Source: Cytobacillus sp. NJ13
GTDB lineage: Bacteria > Bacillota > Bacilli > Bacillales > Cytobacillaceae
Direction: 5' to 3'
Assembly (NCBI GenBank): GCA_030348385.1
Contig: JAUCFP010000006.1
Location: 3,995,501-4,059,500, forward strand
DNA: 64,000 nt
Shown here piece by piece: positions 36,397 to 44,777 of the stretch; within the stretch, counting starts at the first letter, position 1; each line of letters begins with the position of its first letter. The notes below the pieces were generated by a model that was not told where the DNA came from, did no database searches, and was given only the letters and a program-made list of their open reading frames with translations. Made by a program: the position numbers and the translations under genes.

Positions 36397-36960
36397 ATGA
36401 ACGTGCCGCAGATTAGGATGGAATCCAACTTTATCAAAATGGGATTAAAGATAGAAAAACCGGTGCAGGAAATCGAACAGCCCCCTGCCGTCCAATCCAT
36501 CCAGCAGCCTAAAGCCATCCTGGAAATCGAAACAATCCCAGGAAAGCTGACGATCGACCAGACCAAAGCACGCGAAGACGTCGACCTGAAAAGCATCGGC
36601 AGAAGAGTGGCGGAATTTGCACAAAACGGTTACCAGGATTGGCTAAAAGGGATGGGGAGAAGAGCTGCACAGGGAACAGAACTCATGAAAATTGAAAACG
36701 GCGGCACTCCCATCGCCTATCAGGCTAAGGAAAATAGCGAAGGCCCTCCCAAGCAGTTTAATATTGGCTGGGTACCGTCTCATAACAGTGTAAAAATTCA
36801 ATACGAGCCAGCAAAAGTAAACATTGAGGCCCAGCCGCAAAAGCCTAAGATCGATGTTGAAATCAGAAAACCGGTTCACACCTATACACCTGGAAAAGTC
36901 AGTACAGAAATTCTTGACAAAAACAGCCTAAGCATTGATTTTATCAATCTAACAATATAG
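36397..36960 (+). CDS. yviE: YviE (DUF6470 family) protein
   Basis: A 187-residue protein of the flagellar cluster with no known function. It opens VPQIRMESNFIKMGLKIEKP, followed by Pro/Gln/Glu-rich stretches (EQPPAVQSIQQPKAILEIET), a conserved helix (AREDVDLKSIGRRVAEFAQNG) and GWVPSHNSVKIQYEP. ATG 36397 follows AAGAGGTG; a GTG 9 nt earlier lies in that site. fliW follows after 15 bp. Confidence 0.85.
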   Translation: MNVPQIRMESNFIKMGLKIEKPVQEIEQPPAVQSIQQPKAILEIETIPGKLTIDQTKAREDVDLKSIGRRVAEFAQNGYQDWLKGMGRRAAQGTELMKIENGGTPIAYQAKENSEGPPKQFNIGWVPSHNSVKIQYEPAKVNIEAQPQKPKIDVEIRKPVHTYTPGKVSTEILDKNSLSIDFINLTI

Positions 36961-36975
36961 TAATGAGGTGAAAAG

Positions 36976-37416
36976 ATGAATATCCAAACAAAGTTTCATG
37001 GTGATCAGGAGATAAATAAGGAGGATATTATTATTTTTCCTTCTGGAATTCCGGGTTTTTTAGAGGAGAAAGAGTTTTATATTTTCCCTCTTGAAGGGAC
37101 AGACTTATTTATGCTGCAATCAGTAAAAACTCCTGAGGTAGCTTTTATTGTTACAGATCCGTTTGCTCTTTTTCCGCAGTATGAGTTTGATTTGCCGAAA
37201 GAGGCAATAGAAAAGTTAGGGATTCAATCAGCTAAAGATGTGGCAACCTTTGCGATTTTGACTGTAAGAGAGCCATTCCAGGAAACAACCGCAAACCTGC
37301 AGGCACCGATAGTCATTAACCAAACAAAAAAACTTGGTAAACAAGTCATATTTAATCAAACACCTTACAATACCAAGCATAAGATTATGGCACCTCCAGA
37401 ACAGGGGGAGAGATAA
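36976..37416 (+). CDS. fliW: Flagellar assembly factor FliW
   Basis: A 146-residue protein that binds flagellin or, alternatively, CsrA, so freeing hag mRNA for translation when flagellin has been secreted. Typical stretches: [38 protein letters not shown] and [20 protein letters not shown]. The stop shares its last base with the csrA start (TAATG), so the two partners are translationally coupled. Confidence 0.93.
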   Translation: MNIQTKFHGDQEINKEDIIIFPSGIPGFLEEKEFYIFPLEGTDLFMLQSVKTPEVAFIVTDPFALFPQYEFDLPKEAIEKLGIQSAKDVATFAILTVREPFQETTANLQAPIVINQTKKLGKQVIFNQTPYNTKHKIMAPPEQGER

Positions 37417-37658
37417 TGCTTGTACTTACAAGGAGACTTAAAGAATCGATCATAGTTGGTGACGATATTGAAATCTCAATCCTCTCTATCGAAGGCGAAC
37501 AGGTAAAGCTAGGCATCAGCGCACCCAAAAATATCGACATACACAGGAAAGAAATATACCTATCCATTCAGCAGGAGAACAACACAGCAACTAAAACAGA
37601 AGCTAGTGCAATAGAAGGTCTAAGCAGCTTTTTTAAAAAAAATAAAAAATTCTTCTAA
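37416..37658 (+). CDS. csrA: Translational repressor CsrA
   Basis: An 80-residue RNA-binding dimer: [39 protein letters not shown] with the RNA-contacting Arg, and a C-terminal extension of about 20 residues ending in KKNKKFF. It should block hag translation by binding GGA sites in the leader; one is clearly present at 37751-37764. Confidence 0.93.
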   Translation: MLVLTRRLKESIIVGDDIEISILSIEGEQVKLGISAPKNIDIHRKEIYLSIQQENNTATKTEASAIEGLSSFFKKNKKFF

Positions 37659-37663
37659 ACTGT

Positions 37664-37690
37664 TAAACACCTATCAAAATAAGTCGATAT
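37664..37690 (+). promoter_or_regulatory. Sigma-D promoter of hag
   Basis: TAAA, 15-nt spacer, GTCGATAT (7 of 8 to the -10 consensus), giving a leader of about 95 nt before the flagellin start. Confidence 0.85.
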
Positions 37691-37750
37691 AACCATTGTA
37701 AAGCTGAACAGCGAGAAGGCGGCCGACTTTTCTGCTGATTGGTAAAATAA

Positions 37751-37764
37751 CCACATGGATGTGG
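37751..37764 (+). promoter_or_regulatory. CsrA-binding hairpin in the hag leader
   Basis: CCACA-TGGA-TGTGG: a 5-bp stem presenting GGA in its loop, with ACAnGGAUGU as in the CsrA selection consensus. The ribosome site AAGGAGG (37776-37782) 11 nt downstream would be the second site. Confidence 0.75.
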
Positions 37765-37791
37765 AACACATACTCAAGGAGGAAATTAAAA

Positions 37792-39354
37792 ATGAGAATT
37801 AATCATAATATTGCTGCGTTGAATACTTATCGTCAGTTGAATAGTGCCAATGGTGCACAATCAAAATCAATGGAAAAACTATCTTCAGGTCTTCGTATTA
37901 ACCGTGCTGGAGATGATGCTGCAGGACTAGCAATATCTGAAAAAATGCGTGGGCAAATTCGTGGATTAGATCAAGCAGGTAAAAACTCTCAAGATGCAAT
38001 TTCATTAATTCAAACTGCTGAAGGAGCATTAAACGAGACACACGATATTCTACAACGTATGCGTGAACTTGCAAACCAGGCAGCAAATGATACAAATACA
38101 ACAAGTGACCGTGGAGAAATCCAAAAAGAGATCAACTCTTTAACATCAGAAATTAATCGTATTGGGAACACTACCGAATTTAATACTCAGAAATTACTTA
38201 ACGGGGAAAAAGATGGTGCTGGTTCTGCTGCAGTAGCAGCAGTGCAAGGTAAATTTTCCGTTGGAGTTACTGATCCTGTAACAGCAGGTATTACAATTGA
38301 TGGTACTAATGTAAAGGGTGCGGATTTAACTGCATTAGCAACAGCCATTGGTGCTGATCCAACATTAGGTGCGAAATTTACTGCTGCTGTAGGAACTGGG
38401 GCAGATGCTGGTAAAATAATTCTTACTCAAAAGGCTGGTCAAGAATCTGCTAGTGAACCAACTGTTGCAGGCGGTAATATCACAACACAGACAGCTGGGG
38501 TGGTAGCAAAAGCAGCAGTTGCAGCTGATGAAAGTAAGAGTCTGAAATTCCAAATTGGTGCTAATGAAAGTCAAAGCCTAACTCTTGATATAGCTGATAT
38601 GAGAGCATCTGCTTTAGGTCTTACAACAGCGGGTACTGGCGACAAACTTGCTGTAACAGACGGAACTAGCAACGAAACAAAGGAACAAGCGTTAGATGTG
38701 TCTACTCATGCATCTGCATCTGCAGCTGTGACAACTATTCAAAAGGCAATTGATACAGTTTCAGCTGAGCGTTCAAAACTTGGTGCAAACCAAAACCGTT
38801 TAGAGCACACAATCAACAACCTAAACACATCTTCAGAAAACCTAACTGCTGCGGAATCTCGTATCCGTGACGTAGATTATGCTTTAGCTGCATAAGCAGT
38901 GACAAGCACAGTCGTCCTAGCTGGTAACGGCTAGCGATTATTATCGGGTGAATTGCTGGAAAACCCTTAGAGCTTTTCTTACCACAACGTAGTTGGAAAC
39001 GACAGGCGTGACGGTTGGAAAAAAGAAAAGATATGGGCAATCAGCAGCCAAGCTCCTGTCTCGAAAGAGTGGAGAAGGTTCAACGACTAGGATAGACCAT
39101 CTAAAGCGAAAGCTATGATGATGAAATCCATAGGTGAAACAATGTTCATCAGCATTGTGAATCCGAAGTGCCCGGCCCCTACTAGATTGATAGAGGGTGA
39201 AGATATAGTCTGGTCATTTGTGAAAGCAAATGTTCGCACGATGGCGAAAGAAATGATGAACCAAACAAAGAATTCTATTCTTTCTCAAGCTGCTCAAGCT
39301 ATGCTTGCTCAAGCTAACCAACAACCACAAGGAGTTCTACAACTTCTTCGTTAA
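37792..39354 (+). CDS. hag: Flagellin Hag, interrupted by a group I intron
   Basis: Two exons, 37792-38877 and 39241-39354, encode a 399-residue flagellin. Exon 1 gives the N-terminal D0/D1 (MRINHNIAALNTYRQLNSA, KLSSGLRINRAGDDAAGLAI), a variable Ala/Thr/Gly-rich D2 region (about residues 150-300) and C-terminal D1 up to AESRIRDVD. Exon 2 gives MAKEMMNQTKNSILSQAA and ends QPQGVLQLLR. Without splicing, translation stops at 38895 and loses the C-terminal D0 helix needed for polymerisation. ATG 37792 follows AAGGAGG. Controls visible: sigma-D promoter and CsrA hairpin. Confidence 0.92.
38878..39240 (+). ncRNA. Group I self-splicing intron in hag
   Basis: This 363-nt insert has the four group I core elements in order: P (AATTGCTGGAAAACCCT, 38951-38967), Q (GGGCAATCAGCAGCCAAGC, 39035-39053), R (GTTCAACGACTA, 39078-39089) and S (AAGATATAGTCTGG, 39200-39213). 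GCTG of P pairs with CAGC of Q (P4), and GACTA of R pairs with TAGTC of S (P7). The 5' exon ends in U and the intron ends in G, as required, and joining them restores DVD-MAKE. It resembles subgroup IA. No homing endonuclease frame is present. I did not resolve the P1 guide pairing. Confidence 0.93.
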
Positions 39355-39371
39355 TTTTAAGTTATATTCAG

Positions 39372-39400
39372 GAGACTCTAGTTTTGCTAGAGTCTCTATT
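39372..39400 (+). terminator. Terminator after hag
   Basis: Perfect 10-bp stem GAGACTCTAG / CTAGAGTCTC with loop TTTTG, then TATT. Confidence 0.8.
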
Positions 39401-39408
39401 CTAATCAG

Positions 39409-39437
39409 TTGACTATCTTTCTTCTTGTGTTTAGATA
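39409..39437 (+). promoter_or_regulatory. Possible sigma-A promoter of the second flagellin gene
   Basis: TTGACT, 17-nt spacer, TAGATA, 54 bp before the start codon. No good sigma-D promoter is seen here, unlike hag. Confidence 0.4.
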
Positions 39438-39490
39438 AATAATTCATCATTTTATAAATAGAAGAAGTAAGATAGCGGGAGAGAAGTTAG

Positions 39491-41209
39491 ATGATTATTA
39501 ACCATAATATTGTTTCTCTGTCTACTTTTAATCAATTAAAAAGAACTTCGATAAATTCATCTAAAACAATGGAGAAATTATCTTCGGGTCTTCGAATTAA
39601 TCGTGCTGGTGATAATGCGGCAGGGCTTGCTATTTCTGAAAAAATGCGTGCACAAATTCGAGGGTTGAATCAAGTTCAACATAATATCAAAGATGGAGTC
39701 TCCCTTATTCAAACTGCTGAAGGGGGACTATCTGATATACTGTCACCTCCTCTAGAGAGGATGAGAGAGTTAGCAGTGCAAGCAGCAAATGATACCTTAT
39801 CTGATGAGGACCGAGCGGCAATTCAAGATGAAATAGAACAAACAAAACTAGCAATCGGGCAAATTGTTCAAAACACGAATTTCAACGGTATACCTTTGTT
39901 AAAAGGGATAAATGCCTCAGAGTTTCAAGTGATACCACAAAACCTTGATCTATTCCTTGGTATTGATCGTTCAGGAACCCAATTTACTTCATCTGACGGA
40001 ATTAACTGGACTGTGGAAGCAACAACAGGAGCTGGGATTAATACAAATGGATTGACGTGGGGAGGCAATCTGTTTGTAGTTGTTGGAGATAGTGGTCTAA
40101 TCCGAACTTCAGTAGATGGGGGATCATGGGTTAACCATCCTTCGGGGACGACAAATCTTTTACACAATGTAATATATGGACATGATCAATATATGGCAGT
40201 AGGTTCAAATGGTACCATCCTCACATCCTCGGATGGTAGTTTATGGAGAACCGAAACATCAGGTACCTCCCAAAATATTCTTAATGTGCTGTGGGATGGT
40301 AATCAATATGTTGCCGTAGGGCAAATTCAACTGTTCTTACCTCTAATGATGGGACAAGTTGGACAACTCGATATACAGGAGTTTCCAATACGTTAAGAGC
40401 GGTAGAATGGAACGGAAGTCAATATGTAGTAATGGGGGACAATGGGAGATTTCTTACTTCATCTGACGGAATGAGCTGGGTATCTAGAAATACTGGAATT
40501 TCAGGGAATTTCACTGATGTTGCATGGAGTGGTCATCAATTTGTAGCTATTACCGATGATGGCAGTATCTTATCCTCACCAGATGGACTAAGTTGGACTA
40601 CTCAGGGATCGTCCTCCGGAGATTGGTTATTTGATATTTCATGGAGTGGGAGTCAGTTTGTTATTACAGGTGGGACATCAAATGCCAAAGAGATGATTTT
40701 ATCTTCGACAGACGGTATTTCTTGGATTACAGGCATGTCGGGAACTTATGCTCCTATCCAAGCAATGGTATGGGCTGGAGATACTAATTCTGATCAAGTG
40801 GATAATTCCCTAAAACCAAGGGTATTTTCTTTGCAAGTTGGAGCAAACCCAAATCAATCAATCCAAATTGATATTAATGATGTTGGAATAGAAAGTTTAG
40901 GTATTAATTCCGTAAATCTGCTCACTAGAAATGGTGCAGAAGCTGCTATAGAGACAATAGACCAAGCAATTGAGAAAATTACTTTAGAGCGTACAAAACT
41001 CGGTGGCTTGCAAAATCGTCTTGAACATGCACTTGAAAATGTCGGAAACTATGAGGTGAATCTAACAGCTGCAGAATCGTATTCGGGATGTGGATATGGC
41101 TAAAGCAATAATGGAACAATCTAAACAGTCAATTCTGGCTCAAGCAGCACAAGCAATGTTGGCTCAAGCCAACCAACAACCACAAGGAGTTCTACAACTT
41201 CTTCGTTAA
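39491..41209 (+). pseudogene. Second flagellin with seven-repeat Asp-box (beta-propeller) variable domain; two indels
   Basis: Flagellin D0/D1 N-terminus (MIINHNIVSLSTFNQLKRT, KLSSGLRINRAGDNAAGLAI) covers 39491-39930. The region 39931-40790 replaces D2/D3 with seven units ending in S-x-D-G-x-x-W (SSDGINW, SVDGGSW, SSDGSLW, SNDGTSW, SSDGMSW, SPDGLSW, STDGISW), each with a strand like YVAVG. The C-terminal D1/D0 follows, ending GVLQLLR as in Hag. Frame breaks: one base missing at the GGG of 40319-40321, and two bases missing at about 41077-41080, where Hag has TCTC and this gene TC. Together they restore the frame. Repaired length about 573 residues. GGGAGAG precedes the ATG. Confidence 0.8.
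39940..40780 (+). repeat. Seven Asp-box repeat units in the second flagellin
   Basis: Units of roughly 110-130 bp, each coding W-x-G-x-(Q/L)-(Y/F)-V-x-(V/I)-G, then (I/V/F)-L-(T/S)-S-x-D-G-x-x-W. They are diverged at DNA level, so the array is old. Seven units plus a final AMVWAG strand fit a closed propeller. Confidence 0.8.
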
Positions 41210-41227
41210 TTTTAGATTATTTGGAAA

Positions 41228-41257
41228 GGACTCTAGTTTTGCTAGGGTCTCTTTTTT
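41228..41257 (+). terminator. Terminator after the second flagellin gene
   Basis: Stem GGACTCTAG / CTAGGGTCT with loop TTTTG, then a six-T run. It is a near copy of the terminator behind hag. Confidence 0.8.
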
Positions 41258-41360
41258 ATCTATTTGAGACAAGTGAATCAATCAGGGTATTATATTAATT
41301 AATTTGTAGAAAGTAAGAATTATGAATATTCTGATTTCAAAACTAAACTAATTAACATAT

Positions 41361-41630
41361 TTAGAAGTCGTTGATAAAATTATTGAATTCAATAAATATG
41401 CTAGCGATTTTTGGTCAGATTCATTAGGATAGGAACCAATTGAATCAGCAAATTTCATAAGTATATCAAGATTGGATTGGCAGTTTCCTTGTCTTATTCA
41501 ATGAGAAAATTGAAAGAATGCTCTTGCCCTGAAGCGGAAAATGGAGATTTAATACTTGCTTGGGCAAATCTCTTACTTTGGTAGAGGGAACTATAAAGCT
41601 GTTACTTTCCGTATATTTAAATGATTTTTA
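41361..41630 (+). pseudogene. Decayed protein-coding remnant
   Basis: Three frames in succession read like one protein: LEVVDKIIEFNKYASDFWSD, a stop, EPIESANFISISRLDWQF, then in another frame GDLILAWANLL, then VEGTIKLLLSVYLNDF. From memory this resembles a small Bacillus hypothetical protein with a conserved ARLDW-type motif and an LVEG ending. At least one in-frame stop and two frameshifts make it nonfunctional. Confidence 0.5.
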
Positions 41631-41796
41631 GAAACCAGGTGCCTGACCCCGCAATATGTAAAGCGCTACAGTATGAAAATCAGCACTTATCCCAACTTAA
41701 TTAACAACTTCAAGCAAGTTTTAATTTTTGGTACCATCCCTAATATTCGTCAAGCTTCCTAAACTTTTGAAATTTCCTTCTCTTTTAACTCTCTTC

Positions 41797-41823
41797 TTAA
41801 CAATTCTAAAAATACTCCGATAT
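41797..41823 (+). promoter_or_regulatory. Sigma-D promoter of flaG-fliDST
   Basis: TTAA, 15-nt spacer, TCCGATAT, 41 bp before flaG; one mismatch in each box. Confidence 0.65.
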
Positions 41824-41863
41824 AAAAACTAAAGCACTTATTTCATATAGGTAGGGGACTATA

Positions 41864-42223
41864 ATGATAGATCGTATATCATCACAAAATATTTCTCTTA
41901 CAACCAGATCAGTACATACAAATGAAAATTCAAGCGAGTTCCACACTAAAGAATTAATTAAAGAAATGTCTGTTCAGCCAAAACTGAGCGGCCAAATAAA
42001 GGAAGATAAGCTAACAGAGGTAGTCGATAGCATGAACGAATTCTTACAAGCATCTCACACCTCATTAAAATTTGTTCTTCACGAAGAGTTAAATGAATAT
42101 TACGTAACTTTAGTCGATGACCTAACCCAGGAAGTAGTAAAGGAAATTCCATCAAAGAAAATGCTGGATATGTATGCAGCAATGACGGAATTTGTTGGTT
42201 TAATGGTAGATAAGAAGATTTAA
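41864..42223 (+). CDS. flaG: FlaG family protein (YvyC)
   Basis: A 119-residue protein of the FlaG family, which affects filament length in other bacteria. The C-terminal domain is typical: VVDSMNEFLQASHTSLKFVL, EELNEYYVTLVDDLTQEVVK and EIPSKKMLDMYAAMTEFVG. The N-terminus is polar and variable. First gene of the fliD operon. Confidence 0.9.
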   Translation: MIDRISSQNISLTTRSVHTNENSSEFHTKELIKEMSVQPKLSGQIKEDKLTEVVDSMNEFLQASHTSLKFVLHEELNEYYVTLVDDLTQEVVKEIPSKKMLDMYAAMTEFVGLMVDKKI

Positions 42224-42236
42224 AGGAGGAATTCCA

Positions 42237-44357
42237 TTGGTTAGAATCGGAGGTCTGGCGAGCGGGATGGATATTGACCAGCTTGTATCGGATCTAATGA
42301 AGGCAGAACGGATGCCTCTTGATAAATTAAAGCAGAAGAAACAAGTATTGGAGTGGCAGCGTGACGATTACCGTGCAATGAATTCATTGCTCCTGGATTT
42401 TAGAAGTGAATTGACGCAAATGAAGCTAACTACACGTTATCGCTCACGTCTGACAACTTCTTCAAATGAAGCAATGGTAACTGCCACTGCGAGCGGTGCA
42501 GCCAGCCAGTCTTCTTACTCCATTTCAAAAGTAACACAGCTGGCAAGTGCTGAGACTCGGGTGAACGGCGGCAGCATTTCTGCGGATGGGAAGTCAATAG
42601 ACCCAAGCAAAAGCTTTTATTCACAGGAAAGCAGTTTTCTGTATAAAGGTAATCATACAGATTCAAATGGAAACACTGTCGCGAGTGCTTGGAAAAATGG
42701 TGCAGTTTTAAGTAAAAGTATTAATGTGACCGATCCAGCTGCTATTAGTTTCGGAGATATGTCCAAAGTGGACCTTAATGAAATTAGCTCCTGGAGTGTA
42801 AAAGTTAATGGAGTAGGATTTAATGCGCTGAGTGAGGCAGAACTGAGTGCGGCGAACCGTCCCTTAAAAGAGAATGAAGTGCTGGTAAAAGAAGATGGAA
42901 CACTGCAATTCGGTAAGGAACCTGCAAAGGGAAGTGTCATTAAGATTGATTACGTAGCTACTGAACGCACAGGTTCACACGCTATTTCAAGCAGCACTTC
43001 CTCTATTCAATTGGCTCAAGGTGCCCTGAACGAAGTGAAAAGCATTAAGATAAAGGAAACATCGTCCGGAACGACCACTGAGAAAACTTTTTCAATGGGC
43101 AATATCGAGAATGGGGAAAGAGAAATACTCGATGATGCCAATAAAGTGGTAGGCACCCTTAACTATGAAACAGGAAAAATCACGTTTAATTCTGATATGA
43201 AAAAGCCCGCAGAGGGATCTGGTACAACGATGACCCTGGAGATTGCGTATGACCACAAATACACTGCTTTTTCAGTCGATACCTCAACTTCTAAAGGAGA
43301 GCGTCATGATTCCTTCCTTATTTCAGGCAGTGAGTCTCTGAATAATGTCATCAGTAAAGTCAATGCTTCAAGTGCTGGTGTCAATATGTTCTTTGATAGT
43401 GCTACTGGCCAAATGACGATGACCCGCACAGAGACGGGTGATTTTAATAAGATTGGGGCTGAGATCACGACAAGCGGAAGCTTTCTAAATGATGTTCTGC
43501 GCTTTAAAGGAGCTGCGGTCAAAGAAGAAGGAAGAAACGCTGAATTCGTGATTAACGGATTGGCTACTAATCGGAGCTCAAATACATTTGAAGTGAACGG
43601 CGTCACCTTTACTCTTAAGCAGACATTTGAAGATCAGCCGGTCAGCATCAATGTCAGCAATGATTCCACAAAGGTTTTTGATAATATTAAGGCATTTGTG
43701 GATAAATACAATGAAATGATTGATAAAATCCAGAAAAAAACTGGTGAAGAACGTTATAGAAGCTACACCCCGTTAACAGATGAACAGCGTGAGCAGCTAT
43801 CAGACAAGCAGCAGGAGCAATGGGAAGAAAGAGCGAAAAGCGGTCTCTTGCGCAAGGATTCTACGCTTCAGTCTGTTTTATCCGGGATGCGAATGAACTT
43901 TTACCAGCCCGTATCGAATGATCTTGTTTCTCCGCTTTCTAATCAGCTGGCCAGTATCGGCATTAAAACGACCAGCAATTATTTAGAAGGCGGTAAGCTG
44001 GAAATTGATGAAGCCGCCCTGAAAAAGGCAATCGAAGATGATCCTGTGTCTGTTGAGAATCTTTTTAGAGGGGAAGGACAGACAGACGGGCAAAGAGGGA
44101 TTGCCCACAGGCTTTATGATACAGTAAACGCTGCTATGGATAAATTGAAGACAAAAGCCGGAAACAGCTTCTCAACCAATCAGCAGTTTACCATTGGCAG
44201 GGAACTGAATGATGTAGGCAAGCGGATTGATAGCTTTGAAGATAAATTAAAGCAGGTTGAAGACCGCTACTGGCGCCAGTTCACCGCCATGGAAAAAGCG
44301 ATTCAGCGGTCCAATGAGCAGTCCATGTTCCTCATGAACCAGTTTGGCGGCATGTAA
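42237..44357 (+). CDS. fliD: Flagellar filament cap protein FliD
   Basis: A 706-residue cap protein, longer than the roughly 500 residues of B. subtilis FliD because of an expanded central region. The N-terminus VRIGGLASGMDIDQLVSDLM and C-terminus (RYWRQFTAMEKAIQRSNEQS, MNQFGGM) are diagnostic. The middle contains YSISKVTQLASAETRV and the usual FLNDVLRFKG and VNDSTKVFDNIKAFV-like segments. TTG start, 7 nt after AAAGGAGG. Confidence 0.93.
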   Translation: MVRIGGLASGMDIDQLVSDLMKAERMPLDKLKQKKQVLEWQRDDYRAMNSLLLDFRSELTQMKLTTRYRSRLTTSSNEAMVTATASGAASQSSYSISKVTQLASAETRVNGGSISADGKSIDPSKSFYSQESSFLYKGNHTDSNGNTVASAWKNGAVLSKSINVTDPAAISFGDMSKVDLNEISSWSVKVNGVGFNALSEAELSAANRPLKENEVLVKEDGTLQFGKEPAKGSVIKIDYVATERTGSHAISSSTSSIQLAQGALNEVKSIKIKETSSGTTTEKTFSMGNIENGEREILDDANKVVGTLNYETGKITFNSDMKKPAEGSGTTMTLEIAYDHKYTAFSVDTSTSKGERHDSFLISGSESLNNVISKVNASSAGVNMFFDSATGQMTMTRTETGDFNKIGAEITTSGSFLNDVLRFKGAAVKEEGRNAEFVINGLATNRSSNTFEVNGVTFTLKQTFEDQPVSINVSNDSTKVFDNIKAFVDKYNEMIDKIQKKTGEERYRSYTPLTDEQREQLSDKQQEQWEERAKSGLLRKDSTLQSVLSGMRMNFYQPVSNDLVSPLSNQLASIGIKTTSNYLEGGKLEIDEAALKKAIEDDPVSVENLFRGEGQTDGQRGIAHRLYDTVNAAMDKLKTKAGNSFSTNQQFTIGRELNDVGKRIDSFEDKLKQVEDRYWRQFTAMEKAIQRSNEQSMFLMNQFGGM

Positions 44358-44375
44358 TAAAAAGGAGTGTTACAA

Positions 44376-44777
44376 ATGGCAGTAAGCAATCCATACCAAT
44401 CTTATCAGCAAAACTCAGTGAATACAGCATCTCCGGGAGAGCTGACACTAATGCTATATAACGGCTGCCTGAAGTTCATCCATCAGGCGAAAAAAGCCAT
44501 CATGGACAAAAACATTGAGGCGAAAAACACCAATATCCAAAAGGCGCAAAATATTATTCAAGAGCTGATGGTGACGTTGAATATGGATGTAGAGGTATCT
44601 CAAAACATGATGTCTTTATATGATTATATGAACCGGAGGCTGATGGAGGCGAATGTCAAGAATGAGACAGCTATTCTTGATGAAGTAGAGGGTCTTGTAA
44701 CCGAATTCCGCGACACATGGAAGGAAGTCATCCAGGTCAATCGTCAGAAGCAATTCTCCCAAGGCGGCACTGTGTAG
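44376..44777 (+). CDS. fliS: Flagellin export chaperone FliS
   Basis: A 133-residue helical protein: NPYQSYQQNSVNTASPGELT and LMLYNGCLKFIHQAKKAI are the family signature. It binds the C-terminal D0 of flagellin, the part encoded by exon 2 of hag. ATG 44376 lies 8 nt after AAAGGAG. The stop overlaps the fliT start. Confidence 0.94.
   Translation: MAVSNPYQSYQQNSVNTASPGELTLMLYNGCLKFIHQAKKAIMDKNIEAKNTNIQKAQNIIQELMVTLNMDVEVSQNMMSLYDYMNRRLMEANVKNETAILDEVEGLVTEFRDTWKEVIQVNRQKQFSQGGTV

Larger units (their letters stand above)
41210..41863. other. Flagellin-flaG intergenic region
   Basis: About 650 bp. It contains the second flagellin terminator, remains of a decayed gene (41361-41630), a short CAGGTGCCTGACCCC motif (41636-41650) and a sigma-D promoter for flaG (41797-41823). 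Other stretches show nothing I can assign. Confidence 0.6.

Noticed and set aside
37759..38895. hag as a truncated pseudogene ending YALAA
   Set aside because: The downstream segment has all group I core elements, and splicing at a U/G-compatible junction restores the exact flagellin C-terminus.
39115..39354. Separate small gene encoding a flagellin C-terminal fragment
   Set aside because: Its first part is the intron's 3' half translated by chance. There is no ribosome site, and the real coding part starts at 39241 as exon 2.
41656..41673. CcpA (cre) site in TGTAAAGCGCTACA
   Set aside because: The central CG is out of register with the cre consensus, and it lies in a decaying gap with no obvious target.
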